From the NCBI RefSeq assembly GCF_034366625.1, contig NZ_JAXMIH010000026.1, forward strand, positions 47,005 to 111,004: a stretch of 64,000 nucleotides of DNA. Direction: 5' to 3'. The position numbers and the translations under genes are program-made. This document shows positions 1 to 8,371 of the stretch, piece after piece. The DNA is from Prosthecobacter sp. (GTDB lineage: Bacteria; Verrucomicrobiota; Verrucomicrobiia; Verrucomicrobiales; Verrucomicrobiaceae). Each line of letters begins with the position of its first letter. Position 1 is the first letter of the stretch. The notes beneath the pieces were generated by a model, which did no database searches, was not told the DNA's origin, and saw nothing but the letters and a program-made list of their open reading frames with translations.

Positions 1-419
1 CAGAGCGGCATCCATTCGTGCGCGATGCGGTGCGCCCAGTAGAGGCCGAACTCGGCGATGACCAGCCCCAGCACGACTTGGAAGAACATCGGCCAGTGAT
101 TTGGCCAGAAGCCGGTGCCTTGATCACCACCGACCACGCTGGCCAGTCCGAGCCAGGTCATCGAGACAATGAGCAACTGCACGAACGATTTCGTGAACGC
201 CGTGTGCGCCAGATCCGGTATTTCCTGACCGTCGGAGTGAAGCCAGCGCTCCTCATGCGGATAAACGCGCTCCAGCACGAACAGCAGCGCCGCGAGGCTG
301 AAATAGGTGAGGTTGAAAGCCAGCGGGCCATGACCGTTCGCGATGCCGATCCCGGTCGGAATCAGGGCGGCGATGAGGATCAGGGGCCAGAGCAGGTATT
401 CAAGGAGCGTACGAAACAT
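1..419 (-). CDS. Fatty acid hydroxylase / sterol desaturase family protein (3' part missing)
   Basis: The reading frame on the minus strand begins MFRTLLEYLLWPLILIAALI and stays open to the window edge, so the C-terminal half is missing. The visible ~139 residues hold hydrophobic segments at about 8-28 and 35-50, a loop with ERVYPHEERW, further membrane segments near 75-100, and the start of the histidine-box region, HRIAHEW, close to the edge. HxxxH boxes in a membrane setting are the di-iron ligands of the fatty acid hydroxylase superfamily, which hydroxylates or desaturates lipids at the inner membrane. The later His boxes lie outside the window, so the substrate cannot be judged. The gene is transcribed away from the alcohol dehydrogenase to its right. 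Confidence 0.75.
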   Translation of the reverse strand, partial: MFRTLLEYLLWPLILIAALIPTGIGIANGHGPLAFNLTYFSLAALLFVLERVYPHEERWLHSDGQEIPDLAHTAFTKSFVQLLIVSMTWLGLASVVGGDQGTGFWPNHWPMFFQVVLGLVIAEFGLYWAHRIAHEWMPL

Positions 420-1008
420 GGGAGCCTTTTCAAAGCAAGAAACGGGCAGATTTCCAGTGCGGATATGGTGAATGGCATCTCCTCGCTTGCGCCTCACGCA
501 CAGCCCATGCGATGCTCACTTTTCGGTTGTTCCCCGATTTTCGGGCCTCGTCTTTTCACAATCACTGCATATACAGCCTGTTTCGGTGACGATACGAAAC
601 TGACGGCTCAGAGCTTCACTGCGTGTGAAGCGCCTATGACATTCCCCCAGACATCGGTAGGTGGACGCTACGAGCTTTTTCACGTTCGTTTGCTTCTCAA
701 TCCTCTTCAGCTTCGCCGTCGAATCGAATTTCTTATCCCAAAAGCCCTTCGGGTTAGCCTCCCCTATTTTTCCAACGATCCCGACATGGGGTATGACAGA
801 GACCCCGGATTTGTAATTAGCGCCTGTGCAGATTGTCGAGTGATAGGGCAGCATGCGTGAATGCTGATGCCCCCTTTTTGGGAAGTCAATGGCCTGATGC
901 AGTATGTGATCGCGAAGCTCAATGAGCTGATCAGCGCCCTGTGGCGGTAGTTTTTGTTCTTGGTTCTCCGCTTGCGCTCGTTCGTGCCGCGTGTTCGATG
1001 CGCGGTCC
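420..1008. other. Intergenic region between divergent genes, no convincing gene
   Basis: About 590 bases of lower GC than the flanking genes separate a minus-strand membrane protein from a plus-strand dehydrogenase, so promoters for both should lie here, though none is clear by eye. A minus-strand reading frame of 180 codons overlaps the region and contains a stretch, YRCLGECHRRF, faintly like a zinc-ribbon end. Its cysteines are spaced CxxxC, its N-terminal half runs antisense into the dehydrogenase start, and it has no other family feature. I do not call it as a gene. Confidence 0.5.
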
Positions 1009-2052
1009 ATGAAGTCCGTCATCGCCATCTCGCCTGGAGAACTCGCCATCCTCGACACTCCGCAGCCGAAACCGGGGCCGTATCAGGCACTGGTGCGCAC
1101 GGAATGCGCCTGCCTGTGCAACCGTACCGACTCCGAACTTCTCGGCGGCACGTTTCCAGGCATGGAGGACAAGTTTCCCTTCGCCCTCGGCCATGAAAGC
1201 GTCGGCATCGTTGTCGCGGTCGGCGACAAGGTGAAAAACTTCCGCGTTGGGGATCGCGCGGTCGGCGGACTCGTGTTCGATCTGCAACAGGAAGGCGTCG
1301 ATTCCGGCTGGGGCGGCTTTGGCGAGTTCACGCTGGCGAATGATCACGATGCGATGGTCGCCGACGGCGTGGAGGATGAGGCGCACGGCTGGGTCGAGGT
1401 TTTCGAGATTCAAACCAGCGTCGATGCCGACATTCCGCCCGAGCAGGCCGTGCTGCTCTGCACCTGGCGCGAGGTCTTGGGCGCGTTTCGTGATTTTCAC
1501 CTCCAGCCCGGCGATGACGTGCTCATCTTCGGTGCCGGTCCGGTAGGTTTGAGCTTTGTAAAGCTCGGCCGCTTGTTCGGACTCGGCTGGATCGGCATCG
1601 TCGATCGCCACGCCGACAAGCAAGCCAAGGCACTCGTCTTCGGAGCCGACGCGGCCTTTGCGCCCGGCGATGTGGAGATCGGCGAACTCGCCAGCATCCG
1701 TGGCAAGAAACTCGATGCCGTCATTGATGCCGTCGGCCATCCCGACATCGTGCAACAGGGCCTGCCGCTGCTACGCCGTGGCGGATCGCATTGCATCTAC
1801 GGTGTTCTCACCCACGGCGTCCTGCACATCGACAAATCGAAGGCTGACTTTAACTTCAACCTCTTCGTCCACCAGTGGCCCACGCGGCGGTACGAAAAGG
1901 AATCGCAAACCGCGATTTGCCAGTGGATTCGCGAAGGCAAACTCACTGCCGCTGATTTCATCACTCATCGTTTCCCGCTGGAGCGTATCGCCGATGCGTT
2001 TCAGGCGGTGAAAGAACGGAAGGTGATCAAGGCGTTGTTGGAGTACACTTGA
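1009..2052 (+). CDS. Zinc-type alcohol dehydrogenase (medium-chain, threonine/sorbitol dehydrogenase-like)
   Basis: This 347-residue protein has the medium-chain dehydrogenase layout. The N-terminal GroES-like catalytic domain carries the zinc-ligand region CACLCNRTDSELLGG and the GHESVGIVVAVG signature; the Rossmann domain carries GAGPVGLSFVKLGRLFG near residue 180. The four-cysteine structural-zinc lobe of classical alcohol dehydrogenases is not visible, as in some sugar or polyol dehydrogenases. The ATG at 1009 starts MKSVIAIS, which fits the family; a GTG 18 bases upstream is in frame but less likely. The enzyme should oxidise an alcohol or polyol with NAD(P)+ in the cytoplasm; the substrate cannot be read from sequence. 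The next gene follows 36 bases downstream on the same strand. Confidence 0.85.
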   Translation: MKSVIAISPGELAILDTPQPKPGPYQALVRTECACLCNRTDSELLGGTFPGMEDKFPFALGHESVGIVVAVGDKVKNFRVGDRAVGGLVFDLQQEGVDSGWGGFGEFTLANDHDAMVADGVEDEAHGWVEVFEIQTSVDADIPPEQAVLLCTWREVLGAFRDFHLQPGDDVLIFGAGPVGLSFVKLGRLFGLGWIGIVDRHADKQAKALVFGADAAFAPGDVEIGELASIRGKKLDAVIDAVGHPDIVQQGLPLLRRGGSHCIYGVLTHGVLHIDKSKADFNFNLFVHQWPTRRYEKESQTAICQWIREGKLTAADFITHRFPLERIADAFQAVKERKVIKALLEYT

Positions 2053-2088
2053 ACATGAGACTGAAGAAGTCTTCATTGACTCGAACTC

Positions 2089-3255
2089 ATGATCCTCGAG
2101 ACCTTGCTTCGCTGGCTGATCTGCATGGTACAGCCATTTTATGGCTGGCGCGTGCCGGTAGCTTTGCTGCGCGGTTCCGCCCGGGGATCGGGGAAGCAAG
2201 TGACCTTGCTTGCCGCAGGGAGCAAACGATGGACGCAGTTCATCAAGCAGCATTTTTTTGCGGGAGAACCCGAGGTGGTGCGCATGGTGCGGGTGCCCGT
2301 GTGGTCCCTGCAGAAGCGGCTGAACGAATGGCAGTCTTCCGCCGATCTGACAGTCGTGGGCATTGACCGGGTTTCTGCCGGCCTGTTTCTCGAACGCGGC
2401 TGCCTCAGGGTGCCGTTTTGGATCACGTCATGGATGCAGGTTCCGGATGATTTGAAGGCGTTTGGACGCACTCACGGTCATGCGGCGGCTGATATGCAAC
2501 GGGTACGGAACAACGATCTGGAGCACAGGCTGTCGCACGCGAATGAGGATCTGGATGAATTCTACGACAGGTTTTATGTCCCCTACATCAGTCATCGGCA
2601 TGATGTGGGTGAATCGCTTGCCTCGCGCTGGATGATCCGGTTTCTTTTCAAACATGGGGGGCTGATGTGGGTCATCCGGGAAGATCAACGCCTGGCCGGT
2701 GGCATCACCATGGTGCAGGGAAAAAAATGTTCCATGGGACCGATCGGGCTGCGGGACGGACGGCTCGATTTGCTACGCCAAGGGGCGCTGGCTGCGATCT
2801 ATGTGCATTCGATCCAACATGCCCGACAAGCAGGCTGCACGAGGCTTTTCATGGGGGGAAGCAGGCCCTCGCTGCATGACGGAGTGCTGCACTACAAAAG
2901 CAAATGGGCAGGGGGTCTCTGTGCTCATGGTGGACACCTGTCGTCCAATTTTGTCATGCTGCTGCGCTGGAACCGGCTTGACGGTCCGGTGGCGGAGTTT
3001 CTGAGCCACACGTCCCTGATTCACCATGACCACGATGGCTACTCGGCCTTGTGGGTGTTTCCCAGCGATGTGCCGCTGACGGCGGACAACCTGCGCAAAC
3101 ACCATCGCGACCTCAACGCCGCCGGCCTGCGCCGCTTCCGCATCCTGCTGCCCGGTGATCCGCCGCCTGATTTCGAGTGCCCGCCTGAGGTGCGTTTGAT
3201 CTCGCTTGAATCCATGGCCCATGGAGGGCCTGAAATGCTTCAGACCTTCGCATGA
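2089..3255 (+). CDS. FemAB/GNAT-like acyltransferase, first of a tandem pair
   Basis: The 388-residue protein has a basic N-terminal region, a variable middle (FYDRFYVPYISHRHD) and a C-terminal half with the GNAT-like core LAGGITMVQGKK, the conserved block GRLDLLRQGALAAIYVHSIQHA, then HHDHDGYSALW. This resembles the BioF2-like/FemAB-related acetyltransferases that move acyl or aminoacyl groups onto cell-envelope or small-molecule acceptors. That role is family inference; no substrate is evident. It is followed with an ATGA stop/start overlap region by a paralogue of the same layout. The last ~80 residues of the two proteins are much more alike than the rest, also at DNA level. A BKACE enzyme and a GNAT follow, suggesting one operon. 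Confidence 0.65.
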   Translation: MILETLLRWLICMVQPFYGWRVPVALLRGSARGSGKQVTLLAAGSKRWTQFIKQHFFAGEPEVVRMVRVPVWSLQKRLNEWQSSADLTVVGIDRVSAGLFLERGCLRVPFWITSWMQVPDDLKAFGRTHGHAAADMQRVRNNDLEHRLSHANEDLDEFYDRFYVPYISHRHDVGESLASRWMIRFLFKHGGLMWVIREDQRLAGGITMVQGKKCSMGPIGLRDGRLDLLRQGALAAIYVHSIQHARQAGCTRLFMGGSRPSLHDGVLHYKSKWAGGLCAHGGHLSSNFVMLLRWNRLDGPVAEFLSHTSLIHHDHDGYSALWVFPSDVPLTADNLRKHHRDLNAAGLRRFRILLPGDPPPDFECPPEVRLISLESMAHGGPEMLQTFA

Positions 3256-3293
3256 GCGCGCATTCTGGTGAAACGTCTCCCCCGTTTGTCGTC

Positions 3294-4490
3294 ATGAGAC
3301 TCAACACCCTGCTTCGATGGCTGATGTGTTTCGTTCAGCCGGTCCTGGGCTGGCGGGTGCCGGTGGTCTTGCTGCGCGGCAAGGCGCGCGTGTCAGGCCG
3401 GTCGGTGACGCTGCTGGCCGCCGGGCGCGAACGGTGGACCGAGTTCATCCGGGAGCGTTTCTTCGCGGAGGAACCTGAGATGGTTTGTGCGGCGAAGGTT
3501 CCCGTGTGGTTCCTGCAGAAACAACTAAAGCGGTGGCAGCCTTCCGCCGACTTGATGGTGGTTGGAGTCGCCCGGATTTCAGCCTGGCTGTTTCTTGGCA
3601 AAGATTACCTCGCATCACCCCCGATGGTCTCGATGTGGATGGACGTTCCGGACGATCTGGAGGCCTATGTGCGCCGGCATCGGAGCGCGGCTGGAGACTG
3701 GCGGCGGACGCACCGGAAAAAGTATCAAAGCGTGATCTCCCGCGACGAGGCGGATTTCGATCTCTTCTACGATCAGTTTTACCGGCCCTACATCTGCGGG
3801 CGGCATGGTTCGACGGCGAAACTGTCCCCGAGGTGGCTGTTGCGCCTGGCGTTTAAGCGCGGCCAGATCCAATGGCTGCTTCTGAACGGCGAGCGTGTGG
3901 CCGGAGATTTGGTCGTGGTGACAGGGAAGACCTACACTCTGCGGGTGACGGGTTTGCTTGACGGTCGGCTGGACTTGCTGCGCCAGGGAGCCATGGCCGC
4001 TTTGTACGTGCATTCCATCGGCCATGCGAGGCAGTTCGGCTGCACGCAAATCGCCATGGGCGGTTCCCTTGCTTCGTTGCATGACGGGGTGTTTCGCTAC
4101 AAGTGCAAGTGGTCCAGCGGCCTTCAGGACCATGACGGTTTTCTCTCGGCAAACCACGTCCGGCTCTTCAGTTGGAACCGGCTGGCTGGCCCGGTGGCGG
4201 AGTTTCTGAGCCACACCTCCCTCGTGCACCATGACCACGACGGCTACTCGGCCTTGTGGGCGTTTCCCAGCGATGTGCCGCTGACGGCGGACAACCTCAG
4301 GAGGGAGTATCGCGCCCTTCGGGCTAGCGGCCTGCGCCGCTTCCGCATCCTGCTGCCTGGTGATCCTCCGCCTGATTTCGACTGCCCACCTGAGGTTCGT
4401 TTGATCAACATCCAATCAGTCGCTCAAGCTGGTACCCAAGCCTTCAATGCCATGGAGTCAGATACCCCCGGCAAAGCCGGGGGTATCTGA
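3294..4490 (+). CDS. FemAB/GNAT-like acyltransferase, second of a tandem pair
   Basis: This 398-residue paralogue of the preceding gene aligns with it from MRLNTLLRWLMCFVQPVLGW onward, which is why I place the start at 3294 rather than at the in-frame ATG 42 bases upstream that overlaps the previous stop. It shares LLRQGAMAALYVHSIGHARQ and the HHDHDGYSALW block, and ends with LRRFRILLPGDPPPDF like its neighbour. The protein then carries an extra tail, SDTPGKAGGI, encoded by a perfect palindrome that also supplies the stop codon. The tail therefore looks acquired rather than part of the enzyme. Function as for the neighbour: acyl or aminoacyl transfer, substrate unknown. Confidence 0.65.
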   Translation: MRLNTLLRWLMCFVQPVLGWRVPVVLLRGKARVSGRSVTLLAAGRERWTEFIRERFFAEEPEMVCAAKVPVWFLQKQLKRWQPSADLMVVGVARISAWLFLGKDYLASPPMVSMWMDVPDDLEAYVRRHRSAAGDWRRTHRKKYQSVISRDEADFDLFYDQFYRPYICGRHGSTAKLSPRWLLRLAFKRGQIQWLLLNGERVAGDLVVVTGKTYTLRVTGLLDGRLDLLRQGAMAALYVHSIGHARQFGCTQIAMGGSLASLHDGVFRYKCKWSSGLQDHDGFLSANHVRLFSWNRLAGPVAEFLSHTSLVHHDHDGYSALWAFPSDVPLTADNLRREYRALRASGLRRFRILLPGDPPPDFDCPPEVRLINIQSVAQAGTQAFNAMESDTPGKAGGI

Positions 4491-4492
4491 CT
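4456..4492. repeat. Perfect palindrome overlapping a stop codon (REP-like or terminator)
   Basis: The arms AGTCAGATACCCCCGGC and GCCGGGGGTATCTGACT pair over 17 bases around an AAA loop. The TGA stop of the acyltransferase lies inside the right arm. No T-run follows, so a simple Rho-independent terminator is not obvious; a REP-type palindromic repeat that landed in the gene end is equally likely. Confidence 0.7.
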
Positions 4493-4582
4493 TGATGCGG
4501 ACGGATGCAGTGCCAGAGTTGGCGTTGCCCTGCGGGGGGAGAAGTTTGAACTGAAATACACGTCAAGCACAGCATTCAGATC

Positions 4583-5458
4583 ATGACAAAAGCACGGCAC
4601 CCCTCACTCATCATCAATTTCACGCCGACAGGCATGGTGCCGACGAAGCAGATGACACCCCATGTTCCGGTTTCGCCAGCCGAGATCGTCGAGCAAGTGC
4701 ACGAGGCGTATGAAATCGGCATCACCTTGGCTCATCTTCACGCCAGGCATGATGACGGCTCCCCCGCGCATGGGAAGAGCATCTATGCGCAGATTTTCGA
4801 CGGAGTCCGGCGGCACTGTCCCGACCTTGTCATTTGTGCCTCCACCAGTGGGCGCTCCACGCCTGAATTCGAAAAGCGTTCGGAGGTGCTTGAACTGTCT
4901 CCAGACATGGCCTCGCTGACCATGAGTTCGCTGAATTTTGCCCGTGAGGCCAGTATGAACACTCCTGACATGATCCTGCGGCTGGCGAACAAAATGGCGC
5001 AGTTTGGCGTCATTCCTGAGCTGGAGTGTTTCGATGGCGGGATGATCAACGCGGTTAAGCACCACATCGGCAAGGGTACTTTTAAACCGCCATTTTACTT
5101 CAACCTCCTCGTGGGCAATCTCGCGACGGCACAGGATGATCTGCTGCAGGTGGGCTTGCTGATCAACGCCTTGCCATCGGGGGCGTTTTGGTCGCTCGCG
5201 GGCATTGGCAGCTCGCAATTGCGCGCCAACACGCTCGCCATCCTCGATGGTGGTGGTGTGCGCGTCGGTCTGGAGGACAATTACTGGCATGATGCGGATC
5301 GCACGCAATTGGCAACGAACAGCTCTTTGCTGAGGCGGGTTCATGAACTGGCCGCTGTTTTTGAGCGTCCCATCATGACTCCCGCTGTCTTTGGTGGTCT
5401 CGGATTTTACAACCAACTGCGCGTGCGTGAACGCGAACAAGTTCAATCAGCGCCATGA
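4583..5458 (+). CDS. BKACE family enzyme (beta-keto acid cleavage, DUF849)
   Basis: The 291-residue protein begins LIINFTPTGMVPTK and carries LAHLHARHDDG, whose HxH supplies two zinc ligands in this family, followed by CASTSGR, SSLNFAR, PELECFDGGM and LGDG-like GGGVRVGLEDNYW. Length and motif order match BKACE (3-keto-5-aminohexanoate cleavage enzyme-like) proteins, which condense a beta-keto acid with acetyl-CoA and cleave it to acetoacetate and a new acyl-CoA. The exact beta-keto acid cannot be inferred. The gene lies 92 bases after the tandem acyltransferases and its stop overlaps the start of the GNAT gene (ATGA). This coupling suggests that the product or its CoA ester feeds an acyltransferase in the same operon. 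Confidence 0.85.
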   Translation: MTKARHPSLIINFTPTGMVPTKQMTPHVPVSPAEIVEQVHEAYEIGITLAHLHARHDDGSPAHGKSIYAQIFDGVRRHCPDLVICASTSGRSTPEFEKRSEVLELSPDMASLTMSSLNFAREASMNTPDMILRLANKMAQFGVIPELECFDGGMINAVKHHIGKGTFKPPFYFNLLVGNLATAQDDLLQVGLLINALPSGAFWSLAGIGSSQLRANTLAILDGGGVRVGLEDNYWHDADRTQLATNSSLLRRVHELAAVFERPIMTPAVFGGLGFYNQLRVREREQVQSAP

Positions 5459-6075
5459 GAAAGCATCTGCTACAACTCGGGTGGCAGGTGTACCGTGATC
5501 AAGGTCTGTGGAGTTTGATCCATCATGCTATTGGCGAAATCGGTTATCGCCGTGTCTTGTTGCTGGAGCGTTCGCTTGCCGCCCCCATTCCCGTCGTCCA
5601 ATCCAAGGCGTCCATGACGATCGAATGGCTCACGGATTCGGACTCGACCGATTACTTTGCCTTTCGACCCAAGACGGACCGCGAGCTCTATGCAGATCGA
5701 CTGAGACAAGGGCACCGCTGTTTGCTCGCACGGGTCGAGGGGCGTCTGGCTGGGGTGATGTGGGTTCGCTCCGGGAGCGTTTGGAGTTACCAATCCAAGT
5801 ACCTTCACTATGAACGGCAATTCGCGCCGAACGAAGCTTACCTCTACGACGCTTATACCGATCCGGCGTTTCGTGGCCAGGCTATCGCTCCGGCGCTGAG
5901 TTCTGAACTTTTGAATCGATTACGGAATGAGGGGTGCGAACGCGCCATTCGCGGCACTCACCCGATGAATGCGGCGGCTTTGCGCGCCCACGGCAAGGCT
6001 GGTTTTCGACCTTTTGTTGCCATCCATCAAGTTCACTTCTGGCGGTGGCATCATGTCTGGCAACGTGCGCGTTGA
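5455..6075 (+). CDS. GNAT family N-acetyltransferase
   Basis: The 206-residue protein has a GNAT core in its C-terminal half: the acceptor-side strand YLYDAYTDPAFRGQAIAPAL contains motif A (RGxAIA), which binds the pantetheine pyrophosphate of acyl-CoA, followed by HPMNAAALRAHGKAGFRPF, the usual late helix-strand of the fold. The N-terminal ~40 residues are basic and hydrophobic. The start codon overlaps the stop of the BKACE gene, so translation is likely coupled. It probably acylates an amine or hydroxyl group in the same pathway as the two FemAB-like enzymes; the acceptor is unknown. The gene converges with apbE to its right across an 84-base gap. Confidence 0.75.
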   Translation: MRKHLLQLGWQVYRDQGLWSLIHHAIGEIGYRRVLLLERSLAAPIPVVQSKASMTIEWLTDSDSTDYFAFRPKTDRELYADRLRQGHRCLLARVEGRLAGVMWVRSGSVWSYQSKYLHYERQFAPNEAYLYDAYTDPAFRGQAIAPALSSELLNRLRNEGCERAIRGTHPMNAAALRAHGKAGFRPFVAIHQVHFWRWHHVWQRAR

Positions 6076-6159
6076 GTGATCTGTGTGACGAGGACATTCA
6101 GGGGGGCTGAACGCCCGGAGTTTTCAAGAAGCAAGACTTGCCGAATCCTTCGTCTCGCA

Positions 6160-7110
6160 TCAGGGCTTCGCGAACCGGATGGTTACGCCCTGCATTTGCG
6201 AGGTGACTTTTTCCCCGCGTTCTTTGCCAAGCACGCACATGGCGGTCGCCAGTGCGTCGCTGGTGGTGCAGTCGGGGGCGATGACGGAGCAGGCGATGCG
6301 GGTGGTGAGAGCGAGACCGGTCTTGGGGGATAGAATGTGGGAGTAGCGGGTGCCTTCGATGTCGATGAATTGATACAGGTCGCCGGAAGTAGAGACGCCG
6401 CAGTTTTTGAGGCGGACGGTTGCCATGGTCTCTTCGGCGTCGGGCGTAGGTTTGGTGAAGGTGCGGAGTTTGATGTCCCAGGCGTCTGCTCCGGGCGGGG
6501 GATCGCCGATGGCGATGTCGCCACCGGCCAAAACGAGGGCGCGGGTGAGGCCGTGTTCGCGCAGGATGCGGAGTCCTTCATCGGCGGCGTAACCTTTGGC
6601 GATGCCGCCGAGGTCGAGGAGCATGCCGGGCTTCGTGAGCGTGATGGTTTGCGCCTTGGCATCGATCTGCACGGCACGCCAATCGGTGGCGGCGAGGGCT
6701 TGGGCGAGGCGGTCGGTGGGCGGGAGTTTTTTGACGCGTTTGGTGCGCCGCCAGAGCTGGGAGAGATTGCCGCAGGTGGGATCGAAGGCACCGTCGGTGA
6801 GGCGAGCGAGATCGAGGGAGCGGGAGAGGAGCCCGAGGAGCGCGGGGCTGGCCTTGAAGGGCGTGTTGGGACCGGCGTTGCAGAGCTGCATGAGCTCGCT
6901 GTTGGGTTCATAGTCGGAGAAGACGGTGTTGAGGTGGGCGATGCGCTTGAAGGCGGCAGCGGCGGCGGTTTCGGCCTGCGTTTTGGATTCCGCATGCAGG
7001 GTGATGCGGAAGGTGGTGGCCATGAGCGGCGCGGAGAAGTCGTAGCGCTTCAGCTCTTGCGCAGTGAGTGGGCAAGCAAGGATGAGAACGATAAAAACGA
7101 GCCGAAACAT
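6160..7110 (-). CDS. apbE: FAD:protein FMN transferase (ApbE)
   Basis: The 316-residue protein starts with a signal peptide (MFRLVFIVLILACPLTA), as expected for a periplasmic or membrane-anchored flavinyltransferase. ApbE motifs appear in order: the N-terminal strand with MATTFRITLHA, TDGAFDPTCG, LDLGGIAKGYAADEGL, ALVLAGGDIAIGDPP, and the metal/FAD region GVSTSGDLYQFIDIEG with HILSPKTG. ApbE moves FMN from FAD onto Ser/Thr of target proteins such as NqrB/NqrC, RnfG or other periplasmic flavoproteins. A longer in-frame start exists 63 bases upstream, but only the ATG chosen here places the signal peptide at the N-terminus. No target flavoprotein is seen in the window. It is separated from the upstream GTPase cluster by an inverted repeat. 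Confidence 0.9.
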   Translation of the reverse strand: MFRLVFIVLILACPLTAQELKRYDFSAPLMATTFRITLHAESKTQAETAAAAAFKRIAHLNTVFSDYEPNSELMQLCNAGPNTPFKASPALLGLLSRSLDLARLTDGAFDPTCGNLSQLWRRTKRVKKLPPTDRLAQALAATDWRAVQIDAKAQTITLTKPGMLLDLGGIAKGYAADEGLRILREHGLTRALVLAGGDIAIGDPPPGADAWDIKLRTFTKPTPDAEETMATVRLKNCGVSTSGDLYQFIDIEGTRYSHILSPKTGLALTTRIACSVIAPDCTTSDALATAMCVLGKERGEKVTSQMQGVTIRFAKP

Positions 7111-7143
7111 GGAGGTGCCGGAAGTGCGAACTGCTGATTGAAC

Positions 7144-7199
7144 GCTGACGAGACGCTGATTTGAATCAGGCATTAGCGTCTGATCAGCGTCTTGTCAGC
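7144..7199 (-). terminator. Stem-loop between roadblock gene and apbE
   Basis: Arms at 7144-7160 and 7183-7199 (GCTGACGAGACGCTGAT against ATCAGCGTCTTGTCAGC) pair over 17 positions with one mismatch and a 22-base loop. It lies just after the roadblock stop codon on the minus strand, before apbE. There is no strong T-run, so it may end or attenuate transcription, or be a repeat element. Confidence 0.5.
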
Positions 7200-7244
7200 G
7201 GTTTAGAAGATGAACCGCAGAACAACGGCAGGTCGAAACACGAT

Positions 7245-7649
7245 TCACCAAGCCGGTTCGGCGTGGAGCGCGGAGGCGAGATCAAGGGACGCGGTAGAAG
7301 CGGGAGGGCGAGCTGATTCCAGCGGAGCTGCGAAGTGTTGGCAGGCGCTGCGCACGGCGGGAATGGCCTCGATGTTTTGGCAGCGAACGAGAAGAACGCG
7401 GCCTTCTGGCAGGCTGTGGAGGTAGATGCAGCCGCTATCGTGCTGCTGGATGATTTCGTGGCAGTCGCCATTGCCGGAACGGCGTCCGAGTTCGGACGCG
7501 GCGGCGAGGGTGGCGTGAGCAAGAACGAGAATCGCAGTGGTAGGAGGCTCGGGTTCGCCTGCGCAGCCAAGCAAGCGGCCGGAATCGTCGGTGAGGGCGG
7601 CTTGAAGAACTCCAGGCCGGGCTGCTAACGATGACAGGTCAAAGGTCAA
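7245..7649 (-). CDS. Roadblock/LC7-like small protein (candidate MglB-type partner)
   Basis: The 134-residue protein reads like a roadblock domain: TDDSGRLLGCAGEPEPPTTA (strand-turn-strand), ALAHATLAAASELGRRSG-type helix, then DCHEIIQQHDSGCIYLHSLP and GRVLLVRCQNIEAIPAVRSA. Roadblock proteins dimerise and act on Ras-like GTPases, as MglB does on MglA. The gene is 26 bases downstream of the MglA-like GTPase on the same strand and so is probably its partner, acting as a GAP or exchange factor in the cytoplasm. The C-terminal ~25 residues are Ala/Ser/Pro-rich and probably disordered. Sequence similarity to known roadblock proteins is weak by eye, so the assignment leans on context. Confidence 0.65.
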   Translation of the reverse strand: MTFDLSSLAARPGVLQAALTDDSGRLLGCAGEPEPPTTAILVLAHATLAAASELGRRSGNGDCHEIIQQHDSGCIYLHSLPEGRVLLVRCQNIEAIPAVRSACQHFAAPLESARPPASTASLDLASALHAEPAW

Positions 7650-7675
7650 GAGGTGGTCAAGGCGTCAAGATGGGA

Positions 7676-8317
7676 TCAAGCGGCCAACGCGTGAGTGGGG
7701 ACTACGTCCGGAGCGTCCTCGGACGCGGTGCGGAGGCGGAACTGGTGAAGCACGGCCTGGGAGATGGCGTTGAGCGTGGCGAGCACGTTACGGCCGGTGC
7801 GGGCGTCGGATTCGAAGCTGAGGAAGGGGACGGGGCGGTTGTTGAAGAGGTATTCGAGGTATTCGACCGGAGCAGCGTTCGGCAGGTCGCGCTTGTTGTA
7901 TTGCAGGACGATGGGGAGGCGGTCGAGCGAGCTGCCGTTCATGCGCAGGTTGGCTTCGAGGCTTTGGAGGGACTGCAAGTTGTCGCGCTGGCGGTCCATT
8001 TGCGAGTCGGCGACGAAGACGACGCCATCAGCCTGCCGCAGCACGAGCTGGAGCGTGGCGTTGTAAGTGACCTGACCTGGGACCGTGTAGAGATGGAAGG
8101 TGGTCTTGTAACCGGGCAAGGCGTCGGCCTCGACGGCGAGGAAATCGAAGAACAGCGTGCGATCCTGCGCGGTGGAGAGCGAGACGAGGTCACTGCAGCC
8201 CGTGGGGTCGAGCTTGGCGTGGACTTGCTGGAGATTGGAGGTCTTGCCGCTGAGCGGCGTGCCACAATAGACGATCTTGAAGCTGATGGTGTGGTCGTCG
8301 TGATTGATGCTGGGCAT
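7676..8317 (-). CDS. mglA: MglA-family Ras-like GTPase
   Basis: The 213-residue protein begins with a short strand, FKIVYCGTPLSGKTSN, where the P-loop reads GxxxSGKT. TVPGQ replaces the usual DxxGQ of G3, a hallmark of the MglA group, and NKRD is the G4 guanine-specificity motif. In Myxococcus and other bacteria MglA-GTP marks a cell pole and recruits motility or polarity proteins, with its GTPase controlled by the roadblock protein MglB. Here the GTPase lies between a scaffold gene with a C-terminal roadblock-like domain (54 bases upstream) and a separate roadblock protein (26 bases downstream), so all three are probably co-transcribed. The ~25-residue C-terminal tail is polar and probably flexible. 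Confidence 0.88.
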   Translation of the reverse strand: MPSINHDDHTISFKIVYCGTPLSGKTSNLQQVHAKLDPTGCSDLVSLSTAQDRTLFFDFLAVEADALPGYKTTFHLYTVPGQVTYNATLQLVLRQADGVVFVADSQMDRQRDNLQSLQSLEANLRMNGSSLDRLPIVLQYNKRDLPNAAPVEYLEYLFNNRPVPFLSFESDARTGRNVLATLNAISQAVLHQFRLRTASEDAPDVVPTHALAA

Positions 8318-8371
8318 GGCAGAGAAAATGACGAATTTTAGAATGACGCCGCCCCAAACGGAAAGCCGATT

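Noticed and set aside
516..1058. Minus-strand frame of 180 codons with YRCLGECHRRF, faintly zinc-ribbon-like
   Set aside because: Cys spacing is wrong for a zinc ribbon, its beginning is antisense to the alcohol dehydrogenase start, and no other domain feature is visible.
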